Source: an uncultured Gammaproteobacteria bacterium (GTDB lineage: Bacteria > Pseudomonadota > Gammaproteobacteria > Enterobacterales > Psychrobiaceae). From it: a stretch of 43,552 nucleotides of DNA. Of this stretch, positions 37,133 to 43,552 are shown one piece after another. A program made the position numbers and the translations under genes. The DNA is taken from assembly GCA_937139475.1 (NCBI GenBank), contig CAKZQF010000206.1:1-43552 (forward strand), read 5' to 3'. The first letter of the stretch is position 1, and the number at the start of each line of letters is the position of its first letter. Under the pieces are notes generated by a model that was given only the letters and a program-made list of their open reading frames with translations, was not told the origin of the DNA and searched no databases.

Positions 37133-37887
37133 ACGATAATCCTCGCAAAACCAGCACTGAAGTTACTACCCGTCCCTGCCGCGCTGTGCCATAAGGCTTG
37201 GTTACCAGTCGCTATTTTTATTTGTGTTGTGGTTAAGTCTTCAATGGTGGTGCCAAAAAAACCACTATTCACGCTATTAAAAATCATTGAATTTCCCACG
37301 ACGACTTTGCCAGCCGTCGATTTCAATAAAAGCCGAGCAGACAGTGGTACTTCGCCCAGATTATGGGTTTTTGTATAGGTTTGACCCAAGCCTACAGAGA
37401 ACCAGCCAGAATCCCATTTCACGCTTGAAGCCGCCTGGTTCCATGCCAATCTCTCAGCATCCGTGACAAACCGATGACTCGCATCTTGGTTTATGTCACT
37501 CGCAGCGTGACTGTGGCTACCATTGGCTTTGCTATTCCAGGTACTAATCAGTGCATCTGTCACAAAGCGCTTACTGGCATTCTCAAGGATCATGCTTGCA
37601 GGATGTGAGGAAGGATGTGTATAGGCTGTCCCTCCCGAGCTGGGCGGCGTGTAGCTATTAAAGGCTTTTGTCACAAACGCATTAAGATGTTGTTCAATGG
37701 CAGCCGTGAGCTGGTGGTTGTTCGACTTGCTTAGTACGATACCGCGTGACTCAATATAGTGTGTGAACTCTTCTTGTATTGCGTTAAACCAGGCGGCAGT
37801 GGCTGCTGTTGGCTGAACACCCGTTAGTGGGTTGCCTGCTACCCATTCGCCATTTTCACCAGCGTTTGTACTATCTATCTTATGCAT
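37129..37887 (-). CDS. H: Tail fibre protein
   Basis: 252 residues. The start MHKIDSTNAGENGEWVAGNP and TGVQPTAATAAWFNAIQEEF are the standard N-terminal block of many prophage tail fibres. The middle has two copies of a short module (ASKRFVTDALISTWNSKANG, ASHRFVTDAERLAWNQAASS). The C-terminus is a beta domain ending FARIIV. The position after gpI matches P2 H. It is short for a fibre, so the receptor-binding part may be shared with the next protein. Confidence 0.82.
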   Translation of the reverse strand: MHKIDSTNAGENGEWVAGNPLTGVQPTAATAAWFNAIQEEFTHYIESRGIVLSKSNNHQLTAAIEQHLNAFVTKAFNSYTPPSSGGTAYTHPSSHPASMILENASKRFVTDALISTWNSKANGSHSHAASDINQDASHRFVTDAERLAWNQAASSVKWDSGWFSVGLGQTYTKTHNLGEVPLSARLLLKSTAGKVVVGNSMIFNSVNSGFFGTTIEDLTTTQIKIATGNQALWHSAAGTGSNFSAGFARIIV

Positions 37888-37905
37888 ATAAACACCTGTG
37901 ATTTT

Positions 37906-38685
37906 TTATATAAATGTTGGCGGGTTTGGCCAGAATTCGGAGTTACGCTGTAACAAGCCTTGTGTGTCAGCAGGCCAGTTAGGGAAAGATTGAATCTCTT
38001 CGTTGCTAAAGCTCCAGTGACACACTAAACGGTAAGCATGAATTGGTAATTCGTAGAGGTCAGACTCACAGTTCATGCCATTCACAACTATGGTTCTGTC
38101 AATTGAGTAGCTTTCTGCTATTAGCTCGTCATTAGCTTTGGCTGAGCCTGCTTGCGTCTTGTCAACGTGTAGTGTGACGGCTTGCTCATCTTCACCCAGA
38201 TGCATGGTGTCAACGGCAATCACTCGCTCTACGGAGAGTGATCTATCTCGAAACATATAATGCGTGTGTGATTGCTTGTAGCGGTCCAGGTAATCATATA
38301 CGGCTTGGGGTACTGCACTGACATCATCCACCGTGAAAACGATGATGTATCTAATGGTTTCTTCTAGCATGTAATCGGTGCAAGCTGACTCACAGGTAAA
38401 TGGCAATAAGCCATCTGTTACTGTTGCTGACAGGTTGAATTGATCCATCATCAAACGTTCATAATCTGGCGCACTCCAGCCAGACAGTTCACCAGCAAAT
38501 CGAGTAATTCCGTAGCCAACTAAGCTGCAAAAGTACGCATGCACACGGGCCAACTCATCCGCCCACGCTGCCAATAAATGACGACCCGCACTAACTGGAG
38601 ACCATTGCCAGGCATACCCTGGCGGTAGTAGTTGCATCAGCTGCCTTAAATAACTTGCATTGTCTTTTTCACAACTCACAGCCAC
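37906..38685 (-). CDS. I: Baseplate protein, P2 gpI / Mu gp48-like
   Basis: 259 residues. The opening SYLRQLMQLLPPGYAWQWSP and ELARVHAYFCSL match Mu gp48/YmfQ (DUF2313) proteins, which connect the baseplate wedge to the fibres. The end (FPNWPADTQGLLQRNSEFWP) is typical of the same family. It overlaps gpJ by 10 bases and precedes the fibre. Confidence 0.82.
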   Translation of the reverse strand: MAVSCEKDNASYLRQLMQLLPPGYAWQWSPVSAGRHLLAAWADELARVHAYFCSLVGYGITRFAGELSGWSAPDYERLMMDQFNLSATVTDGLLPFTCESACTDYMLEETIRYIIVFTVDDVSAVPQAVYDYLDRYKQSHTHYMFRDRSLSVERVIAVDTMHLGEDEQAVTLHVDKTQAGSAKANDELIAESYSIDRTIVVNGMNCESDLYELPIHAYRLVCHWSFSNEEIQSFPNWPADTQGLLQRNSEFWPNPPTFI

Positions 38686-39704
38686 TGAATATCTCCCAAT
38701 GTCAGGATTTGATGTTCATTGGCAGTTACTTTTGACATCGGTTCTAACAACGTATACTGATCGGTATACAGCAGCAGGATGCGTTCAATTTCTTCTGGCC
38801 ATAACTGAGCTTTAAACTTGGCTCGACTGTTAAGGAGCGTTGTAATATCCACAGTGATTGCTTCTTGTGTGTCTTCGTCAACATCCGCAATACGAATATC
38901 AACCTCTCTTCTTAACACTTGCACCAACATCACCGTGCAGCCTTGGTTTTTTGTTTTATCCAATTTGCTCTGTGCATCCGTCAGTATCTGGTCGGATATC
39001 AGTGGCTGCTTTGAGTGACCCAGCACTCGAATGGTAATCACCCCCAACGCTGGATAATTGCCAAAGCATTTGGCATCCAAAATATCGGCGTGAGCAGCTT
39101 TGGCCCACGCTTCATAATCATCCGCATCCCCTATTTTTTGGCGTTCAGCTAAACGTTCGGTGACTCTCAGTCGCCAAGTTGTCAGCAACTCTTCTTCAGC
39201 GCCGCCTTCAAAGGGTTCAACAATGCTGACCGTCATTGCGACACCGCTAATAGGTGATTCCAATTGTAAGGCGTCTAGCGTGGTAAGGTTGCCATAGCTA
39301 CCAGCGGTTACTGCGGTGACAGAAATAGTTTCACCACAGGCACCATCTTGGTCGGTGATATAAATGTCACCGGTATCAGGATGTCTCAAGCGGGTACCAG
39401 CGACAATAAGCTCTGTCCCCCCTATAAATTGCACGCCACCCACGGCGTGAGTTGCAGCATTGCGTGGTACATCCAAATGCGTCGCCCATGTCTGTAGCCA
39501 CGATTCAGAACAGGTCATGGGGTCAAGCTGTTCAATGATCCACTGACCAAAACCATACAGAGAGCTAATGGCTCCGCTCATAACCGTAGTCAGCACGCCC
39601 AATACTGATTTTGCAGGACGTGATTGCGCTGCGGGTAGCCGATAGTCTAAATCGGCAGTCATGCGTTGGCGTATTTCGTTGAGTGATGGTGTGTGTTGCG
39701 TCAT
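38676..39704 (-). CDS. J: Baseplate wedge protein, P2 gpJ / Mu gp47-like
   Basis: 342 residues with LNEIRQRMTADLDYRLPAAQ at the start, WATHLDVPRNAATHAVGGVQ and EPFEGGAEEELLTTWRLRV. These are the conserved stretches of the Baseplate_J family. It forms the wedge rim with gp48 and gp25-like proteins. Its ATG overlaps the stop of the Delta-like gene. Confidence 0.88.
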   Translation of the reverse strand: MTQHTPSLNEIRQRMTADLDYRLPAAQSRPAKSVLGVLTTVMSGAISSLYGFGQWIIEQLDPMTCSESWLQTWATHLDVPRNAATHAVGGVQFIGGTELIVAGTRLRHPDTGDIYITDQDGACGETISVTAVTAGSYGNLTTLDALQLESPISGVAMTVSIVEPFEGGAEEELLTTWRLRVTERLAERQKIGDADDYEAWAKAAHADILDAKCFGNYPALGVITIRVLGHSKQPLISDQILTDAQSKLDKTKNQGCTVMLVQVLRREVDIRIADVDEDTQEAITVDITTLLNSRAKFKAQLWPEEIERILLLYTDQYTLLEPMSKVTANEHQILTLGDIQWL

Positions 39705-40090
39705 TGCCCTAGCCAGATCCCGTATTGTCCGTGTTTGTCCGAGGCGTATTTGCCCGGCGCATTTAAACTTTCTCTATAAATAACGAATAGCTTTCGCTCT
39801 TTCAAACAGCGGTGATTAGTACAGCGCATGTACTTCTTAACCAGGCTAGAGCGATACCGAATATGCGTAATGGTGTTCATTTTTGAGTGGCAGCTTGGGC
39901 AGCGATACGGCTTTTCGACGACTTTTCGACTGGCCTCTTCTTCAGCGACCATTTCCCACGAAAAGCCGCAGTAAACGTTTTCGCATTGGTACAACAGACT
40001 ACTGCTGTCAATGTCGCCGTGAGCTTTGGATTTACTCCCGCAATGTGGGCATTTGAAAGACCAGCGGGTGAAGCGTACTTTTTCCGTCAT
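39701..40090 (-). CDS. Double zinc-finger late activator, Ogr/Delta-like
   Basis: 129 residues with two Ogr-type fingers in tandem: C14, C17, C36, C41 and C64, C67, C90, C95 (CPHC ... CENVYCGFSW and CPSC ... CTNHRC). One such finger is found in P2 Ogr; two fused copies occur in satellite P4 Delta. Both proteins bind late promoters and recruit RNA polymerase. A ~25-residue tail (SLNAPGKYASDKHGQYGIWL) is extra. Unusually it is embedded in the baseplate operon between spike and J, where P2 has gpW, and has its own AT-rich leader with interleaved repeats. Confidence 0.75.
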   Translation of the reverse strand: MTEKVRFTRWSFKCPHCGSKSKAHGDIDSSSLLYQCENVYCGFSWEMVAEEEASRKVVEKPYRCPSCHSKMNTITHIRYRSSLVKKYMRCTNHRCLKERKLFVIYRESLNAPGKYASDKHGQYGIWLGQ

Positions 40091-40151
40091 TCATAACTTC
40101 TATTGTTTATGATGAATTTATACTATCACTGCAAGTTATGAATAAACAATA
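40089..40151. promoter_or_regulatory. Interleaved inverted repeats before the Delta-like gene
   Basis: Arms 40089-40099 (ATTCATAACTT) pair with 40133-40143, and arms 40101-40110 (TATTGTTTAT) pair with 40142-40151. The order is L1-L2-R1-R2, so the two repeats interlock; their centres are 10 bases apart, and L1 overlaps the start codon. As RNA this is pseudoknot topology; as DNA it is two overlapping dyads on one helix face. Either could control the activator gene. Confidence 0.5.
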
Positions 40152-40197
40152 ATTAATAACTCACAGTTATAATGGTCTTGAAAAACCTACCGATTCG

Positions 40198-40701
40198 TTA
40201 CCCATGTGTACTCATGTGGGCCTTCACTGACTCTCCGGACACCACCACATCATCCGCTTGGATATCGGGAGCTGTTAAGGTGCCTGTAATATCAACATCC
40301 CCAGTGAAAGCTGCCGAGGGTGTATCCACAGTGACTTTCATGGATGAACGAACCAGAATGCCATCACGACGGATATGCACCGTCTGCCCTTGATCGTCAT
40401 GCAGGGAACTTTCGCCTTTTTCCAAGGTAGGCTGGTGACGCGGATCACTGACTTGGATGACAATGCCACCGGACTTATCGCCGCGTAGGAAAACAACCAG
40501 TGGTTCTGCGCCTTCCAAAGGGACTGAGGCATGGCCGTATGGTAGGTGATGCGGTAATTTGTCACGCAACTCCCCTTCTAATAGTTCGACTTGGCAATAT
40601 TGAGTTGTACCCGGATCGATGCGACGAAGCACACCCACACCAATCAAGCTATTGATACGGTTGGAGAGCGGTTCTAGTAAACGTTTGATTTGATCTAGCA
40701 T
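40198..40701 (-). CDS. V: Baseplate spike protein, P2 gpV / Mu gp45-like
   Basis: 167 residues. The OB-fold part (YCQVELLEGELRDKLPHHLP, GAEPLVVFLRGDKSGGIVIQ) precedes a beta-helical needle (TVDTPSAAFTGDVDITGTLT). It ends AHMSTHG with histidines, a short version of the HxH iron-binding tip. It pierces the outer membrane. It ends early compared with family members that run on with a Gly-rich tip. Confidence 0.82.
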   Translation of the reverse strand: MLDQIKRLLEPLSNRINSLIGVGVLRRIDPGTTQYCQVELLEGELRDKLPHHLPYGHASVPLEGAEPLVVFLRGDKSGGIVIQVSDPRHQPTLEKGESSLHDDQGQTVHIRRDGILVRSSMKVTVDTPSAAFTGDVDITGTLTAPDIQADDVVVSGESVKAHMSTHG

Positions 40702-40702
40702 G

Positions 40703-41125
40703 TTATGGGCTCAGGTGACGTGCAAGAATGAGGTTGATCGCGGCGATATCGTCTTCGCTGACGCCTACCCACTCACGAGCGGCATATTTGGCATCGCTCA
40801 TTTTGCCAAATCGGTTCATGATCCTGTCATGGAGTCCGAGATTATGGATTCTGGCTCGTTTGCCAAAGCCTCCGGCGTAACCCACTTCAAAGCCTGCAGA
40901 GTGGTAGCGGGTCAGTAAACGATTGGGCCTCGCAAAGCCTTGTAGCATTTTTCGGTTTTCATCACGTCGGATGCGTGGGGTGAAAGATTTGTTGTTGATG
41001 TCCTGCTGTTGACGCAGGCGCCTGACCATTGAGCGACGTAAATAACGTGCAATTTCTTTTTGTGCGAATGTTTGGCTTTCGGGTGAGAGCGCTTTAAATA
41101 GTGGAGATAAACCGTTTAGGTTCAT
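40703..41125 (-). CDS. S: Tail completion protein, P2 gpS-like
   Basis: 140 residues with LYRRSMVRRLRQQQ-like basic helix (RYLRRSMVRRLRQQQDINNK), the 'P-x-R' segment (SFTPRIRRDENRKMLQG) and YAAREWVGVSEDD near the end. These are the typical blocks of phage virion morphogenesis (gpS/Mu gpG) proteins. It overlaps gpR by four bases. Confidence 0.82.
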   Translation of the reverse strand: MNLNGLSPLFKALSPESQTFAQKEIARYLRRSMVRRLRQQQDINNKSFTPRIRRDENRKMLQGFARPNRLLTRYHSAGFEVGYAGGFGKRARIHNLGLHDRIMNRFGKMSDAKYAAREWVGVSEDDIAAINLILARHLSP

Positions 41126-41601
41126 GCTTCAGCGATATCCTGAAGATTGACCAAGCCTCTGAATACTGGCAGTGGCTCAGGTGGCATTTCTTGCTTCAGT
41201 TCGAAGTCATTGCCATCGATGTTCAAGACTAAGCGCTTAGGATCCTCAATGGCCTCTGCAGTGGCTTTGATCAGATCATATTTTTCAGTGACCTGAATCA
41301 CGGTGGCCACATTGTATTCATTGCTGTCGAGTGGGTCGGTTTCGATAGTCCCTAGCTCTGCACTCATACAATGAGTTGGCCATAGCTCCTGCAGGATGAT
41401 TTCTAGGATTAGTGACAGCAGGTGTAATTCATTGCTGAAGTCTTTGATAAACAACGCGGCGTCGTATTTCATAATCAGTGCATGGTCTTCAGTATCTGGC
41501 TCGTAATACGGTTTACCATTGGCGATATGAATAGACAGTTGATCACGTTTGACCAAACCGGATTCGACGAGTTTGTTCTGCAGAAGATTGAGACGGATCA
41601 A
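41122..41601 (-). CDS. R: Tail completion protein, P2 gpR-like
   Basis: 159 residues starting MIRLNLLQNKLVESGLVKRD. YDAALFIKDFSNELHLLSLI then ILQELWPTHCM is the family pattern of P2 gpR. It helps join the tail to the head. It overlaps holin and S genes by four bases each. Confidence 0.82.
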   Translation of the reverse strand: MIRLNLLQNKLVESGLVKRDQLSIHIANGKPYYEPDTEDHALIMKYDAALFIKDFSNELHLLSLILEIILQELWPTHCMSAELGTIETDPLDSNEYNVATVIQVTEKYDLIKATAEAIEDPKRLVLNIDGNDFELKQEMPPEPLPVFRGLVNLQDIAEA

Positions 41602-41855
41602 TCGAGTTCTCCTCTGGCTTTTTTAACTTCCAAACGATAGTGGAGTGTTTTAAAGATAGCGGTCAGTAACAGTCCACCAATACCCGACACAGCAGCAATA
41701 ATAATGGCGATCAGCTGCCACTCTTGAAGGGTATATCCCAGCATGACCGTCACTTCGATAGAGCCTGCGGTACCCACTGCAGTTGCTGCACCGATGGCTG
41801 TTGCTGCTTTTGCCAGTGGCAATCCAATGTGATCCATTTTATTCACCGTTGTCAT
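41598..41855 (-). CDS. Holin-like protein
   Basis: 85 residues. Two hydrophobic stretches (AKAATAIGAATAVGTAGSIE and LIAIIIAAVSGIGGLLLTAI), a charged C-terminus (LHYRLEVKKARGELD) and GYTLQEWQ between them fit class II phage holins. It stands in the P2 X-Y(holin) position between L and R. The matching endolysin is not beside it but at 35530-36339. It overlaps L by 17 bases. Confidence 0.72.
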   Translation of the reverse strand: MTTVNKMDHIGLPLAKAATAIGAATAVGTAGSIEVTVMLGYTLQEWQLIAIIIAAVSGIGGLLLTAIFKTLHYRLEVKKARGELD

Positions 41856-42369
41856 GCCCGTTTCTCGTGAGATTGTCGAGTGGACTGTTGTTATTCTTTT
41901 TGGTGGTAATGCGGCGCACGCGTATGTGCCCGCGGCCTAGTAGTTTGCGCAGTGCACGACTTGATTCAGCGCTGTAGTGCATGGCTTTGTCTTCGCGTTC
42001 GTCAGCTTCCTGATCGCCCTTTTGCGAGAGATCGTAGTCTAGCTTTGCGCGGATGACATCGGCTTTGACACCGTAGCTGACGGCCTGCAGGTAGCATATT
42101 TCATGGACAGATCGTTCACCCAAGGTATCGGCAGGGACTTCACTGAGTGCTTGATAACCTTTGCGTTGCTGTTGGCAGACCCATTTGTTCAGGTCGTCAT
42201 TGATTCGCATCAGGTTGCTTTCGACGATGCGGATTAGCTCGGCTGCCTCGGTGCGGTCGTTAATATTGTATTGCTGACGTAGATCCGTTACGGAGATATC
42301 CGGAAAGAAGCCGTTATTGCCAACGAGGGTGTCGTTGTTGCTGGTCGGATGGGGAACAATCGCAACCAT
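41839..42369 (-). CDS. L: Head completion/stabilisation protein, P2 gpL-like
   Basis: 176 residues from the ATG at 42369 (AGGTGA upstream). FFPDISVTDLRQQYNINDRT with TAAELIRIVESNLMRIND-like continuation, and EICYLQAVSYGVKADVIRAK, are gpL family patterns. It seals the portal after packaging. An upstream in-frame Met at 42432 is rejected because the ribosome site favours 42369. Confidence 0.82.
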   Translation of the reverse strand: MVAIVPHPTSNNDTLVGNNGFFPDISVTDLRQQYNINDRTEAAELIRIVESNLMRINDDLNKWVCQQQRKGYQALSEVPADTLGERSVHEICYLQAVSYGVKADVIRAKLDYDLSQKGDQEADEREDKAMHYSAESSRALRKLLGRGHIRVRRITTKKNNNSPLDNLTRNGHDNGE

Positions 42370-42373
42370 GACA

Positions 42374-42562
42374 TCACCTGAATTTAGAAAGCAGGCCAGC
42401 ACAGACCAGCAATAGAACCAGGACAAGCGCAAGGCTTCTCCCCTGCTGACTGTGCGGCTGCTTGCGGGGTTGAGTCGGGATAAAAAGGATCGACCGGGAA
42501 TGATCCTGGTCGATCAAAGGGGCTTCTCTGTGGAAGCTTGGGCTAACAGTTGGCGGCATCAT
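42374..42562 (-). CDS. Small membrane protein between M and L (62 aa)
   Basis: ATG 42562 overlaps the gpM stop (ATGA) and the stop at 42376-42374 lies four bases before the gpL ATG, so it fills the gap exactly. The N-terminus is basic/Pro-rich (MMPPTVSPSFHREAPLIDQD). The end has one membrane helix (SLALVLVLLLVCAGLLSKFR). The DNA contains a hairpin GATCGACC / GGTCGATC (42488-42515). In P2 itself M and L are adjacent, so this is extra. A spanin-like or accessory lysis role is possible but not shown. Confidence 0.5.
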   Translation of the reverse strand: MMPPTVSPSFHREAPLIDQDHSRSILFIPTQPRKQPHSQQGRSLALVLVLLLVCAGLLSKFR

Positions 42563-43272
42563 TTGGTACCGCCTTGTGCGTTGAGCTGCTTTTCTAATCG
42601 GTTGATGATGCGAGTGACGCGGCATCGGGGATAAACCCGAATCGCTTCCTGGTATAAGTCCAAGGCAGCTTGCAGGTTTCCAGAGGATTCTTCGTTGGTT
42701 GCAGTGGCTTTTAGCAGGTCAGCTCTAATTTCGTCTATCAGATCCCAGTGCTTAGACTTAACGTGGATGTCCTGAATCCAGTTAGCTGGTTTTCTTGCTT
42801 TTTGCCATTTCAGCGCTAATCGAGCCATATCTCCCACAAAGGCATTGCGAATATCCCTGCGGAAGCCTTCAGGTGAGTCGATGCCATGCTTAATAGCAAA
42901 AATACCCAACGTCATAGCCCAGTCGACCTGCTCCACATCGATGGCCCAGATCATGTTTCTGAAGATGATCTCGGGTGTGGTGGCTTTGTCTTGTTTGATG
43001 AGGTTTTCGAGGTATTCGGTGTAACGACCCAGCAACTCGTCACGCTTTAACACGTCACGGGTTGCGTGGCTTTGAATGCGCTGGAGCCGGTTCATATCCG
43101 CATCTAAGGCGGCGAGCATCAGTCGGTCTTTGTTAGACAAGGACACACCGCTCTGTTGGCGTGACACCGCTTGCGATGCGGTAACACCGGAAGGCGTAGC
43201 AGCACTCACAGGACGGCGGCCCTGGCAAACGCGTGACTTATGACGATTAATGAACCGGTCAGCGTTACTCAT
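42559..43272 (-). CDS. M: Terminase small subunit, P2 gpM-like
   Basis: 237 residues. After a basic, disordered N-terminus come LMLAALDADMNRLQRIQSHA, FRNMIWAIDVEQVDWAMTLG and FRRDIRNAFVGDMARLALKW, the conserved blocks of the P2 small terminase. It continues to a TPR-like end (NLQAALDLYQEAIRVYPRCR). It binds cos DNA and directs gpP. It starts four bases after the capsid stop. Confidence 0.88.
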   Translation of the reverse strand: MSNADRFINRHKSRVCQGRRPVSAATPSGVTASQAVSRQQSGVSLSNKDRLMLAALDADMNRLQRIQSHATRDVLKRDELLGRYTEYLENLIKQDKATTPEIIFRNMIWAIDVEQVDWAMTLGIFAIKHGIDSPEGFRRDIRNAFVGDMARLALKWQKARKPANWIQDIHVKSKHWDLIDEIRADLLKATATNEESSGNLQAALDLYQEAIRVYPRCRVTRIINRLEKQLNAQGGTK

Positions 43273-43275
43273 GGC

Positions 43276-43552
43276 TTAGCCTGCTGGATCTTCAGGTTGA
43301 GCAGGGTCTTCTGATTCTGCAGGTTCTGCAGCACCGGAACCTGCAGCGATGCTGTCAGGGCGCAATGCACCTTTGGCTTTCCAGCTTTCTGCCGCTGGAC
43401 GCCATGCTGGCTCTATATCATCACCGTTGCCTTCATCCCATAGATAAATCGCATCCGGATGCACACAGACCGTGGCTTCAGGCAGTGGGATAATATAGTC
43501 CTCACGAATGAAGTTGTAATCGACGATGCCCTTTTCAATGTGGTCATTGTCA
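43276..43552 (-). CDS. N: Major capsid protein, P2 gpN family (C-terminal part, cut by window edge)
   Basis: The frame enters from the right edge as DNDHIEKGIVDYNFIREDYI and continues IPLPEATVCVHPDAIYLWDE, ending in a Pro/Ala/Glu-rich tail (EPAESEDPAQPEDPAG). The IREDY segment is like the conserved C-terminal strand of gpN. It stops four bases before gpM, the correct P2 neighbour. It is the continuation of the gene at 1-946. The acidic Pro-rich tail is longer than in P2. Confidence 0.85.
   Translation of the reverse strand, partial: DNDHIEKGIVDYNFIREDYIIPLPEATVCVHPDAIYLWDEGNGDDIEPAWRPAAESWKAKGALRPDSIAAGSGAAEPAESEDPAQPEDPAG

Overview
The window reads as the genome of a temperate, contractile-tailed phage (caudovirus with a P2-like head), probably of a marine-type gammaproteobacterium. 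The host is inferred only from protein style, moderate GC, a secreted GH26 glycosidase and the tRNA-Val(GAC)-type attachment fragment. The two window ends fall inside one gene: the N-terminal ~315 codons of the P2 gpN-type major capsid protein lie at 1-946 (minus) and its last ~91 codons at 43276-43552 (minus). The window is therefore best read as a circular molecule opened inside the capsid gene; one base (or 3n+1) is missing at the join for the frame to continue.

Layout around the circle: terminase ATPase P and portal Q (2026-4963, plus) diverge from O-N-M-(small ORF)-L-holin-R-S-spike-Delta-like-J-I-fibre-beta-helix-endolysin, all minus, running across the window junction and down to 35530, followed by dam and two small genes down to 33953. 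A second late minus-strand block (17478 to 6035) encodes small proteins, three virion or fibre-like proteins, a GP46 baseplate fusion, sheath, tube, a chaperone pair with a classic -1 slippery site, tape measure, a split Mu gpN-like protein and the hub. The head and tail-completion genes are P2-like, while sheath, tube, gpN, hub, spike and GP46 are Mu-like.

The part from 17.5 to 34 kb is the life-style region. It holds cargo (GH26 mannanase-like enzyme, a GDCCVxC-type Cys-rich protein), a candidate iteron origin next to a plasmid-type Rep, a leftward early operon starting from a Cro-like gene and containing a degenerate paralogue of the terminase ATPase, and a divergent CI-like repressor with operators of the form WTAACC-N5-GGTNNW. 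It also holds a HicA-HicB-SecB-like toxin-antitoxin-chaperone module, a Fis-like regulator preceded by two more copies of the repressor operator, and a long rightward operon: ParA, an RHH partner, small and membrane proteins, Xis-like, tyrosine integrase, then attP carrying the 3' half of tRNA-Val.

The striking theme is dual maintenance. Plasmid replication and partition genes (Rep, iterons, ParA/RHH, a possible centromere of phased GTGTTCC heptamers inside a membrane-protein gene, and an addiction module) sit together with an integrase and tRNA attachment site on a P2/Mu-mosaic phage. All functional names come from reading motifs and protein style by eye; no database search was possible.
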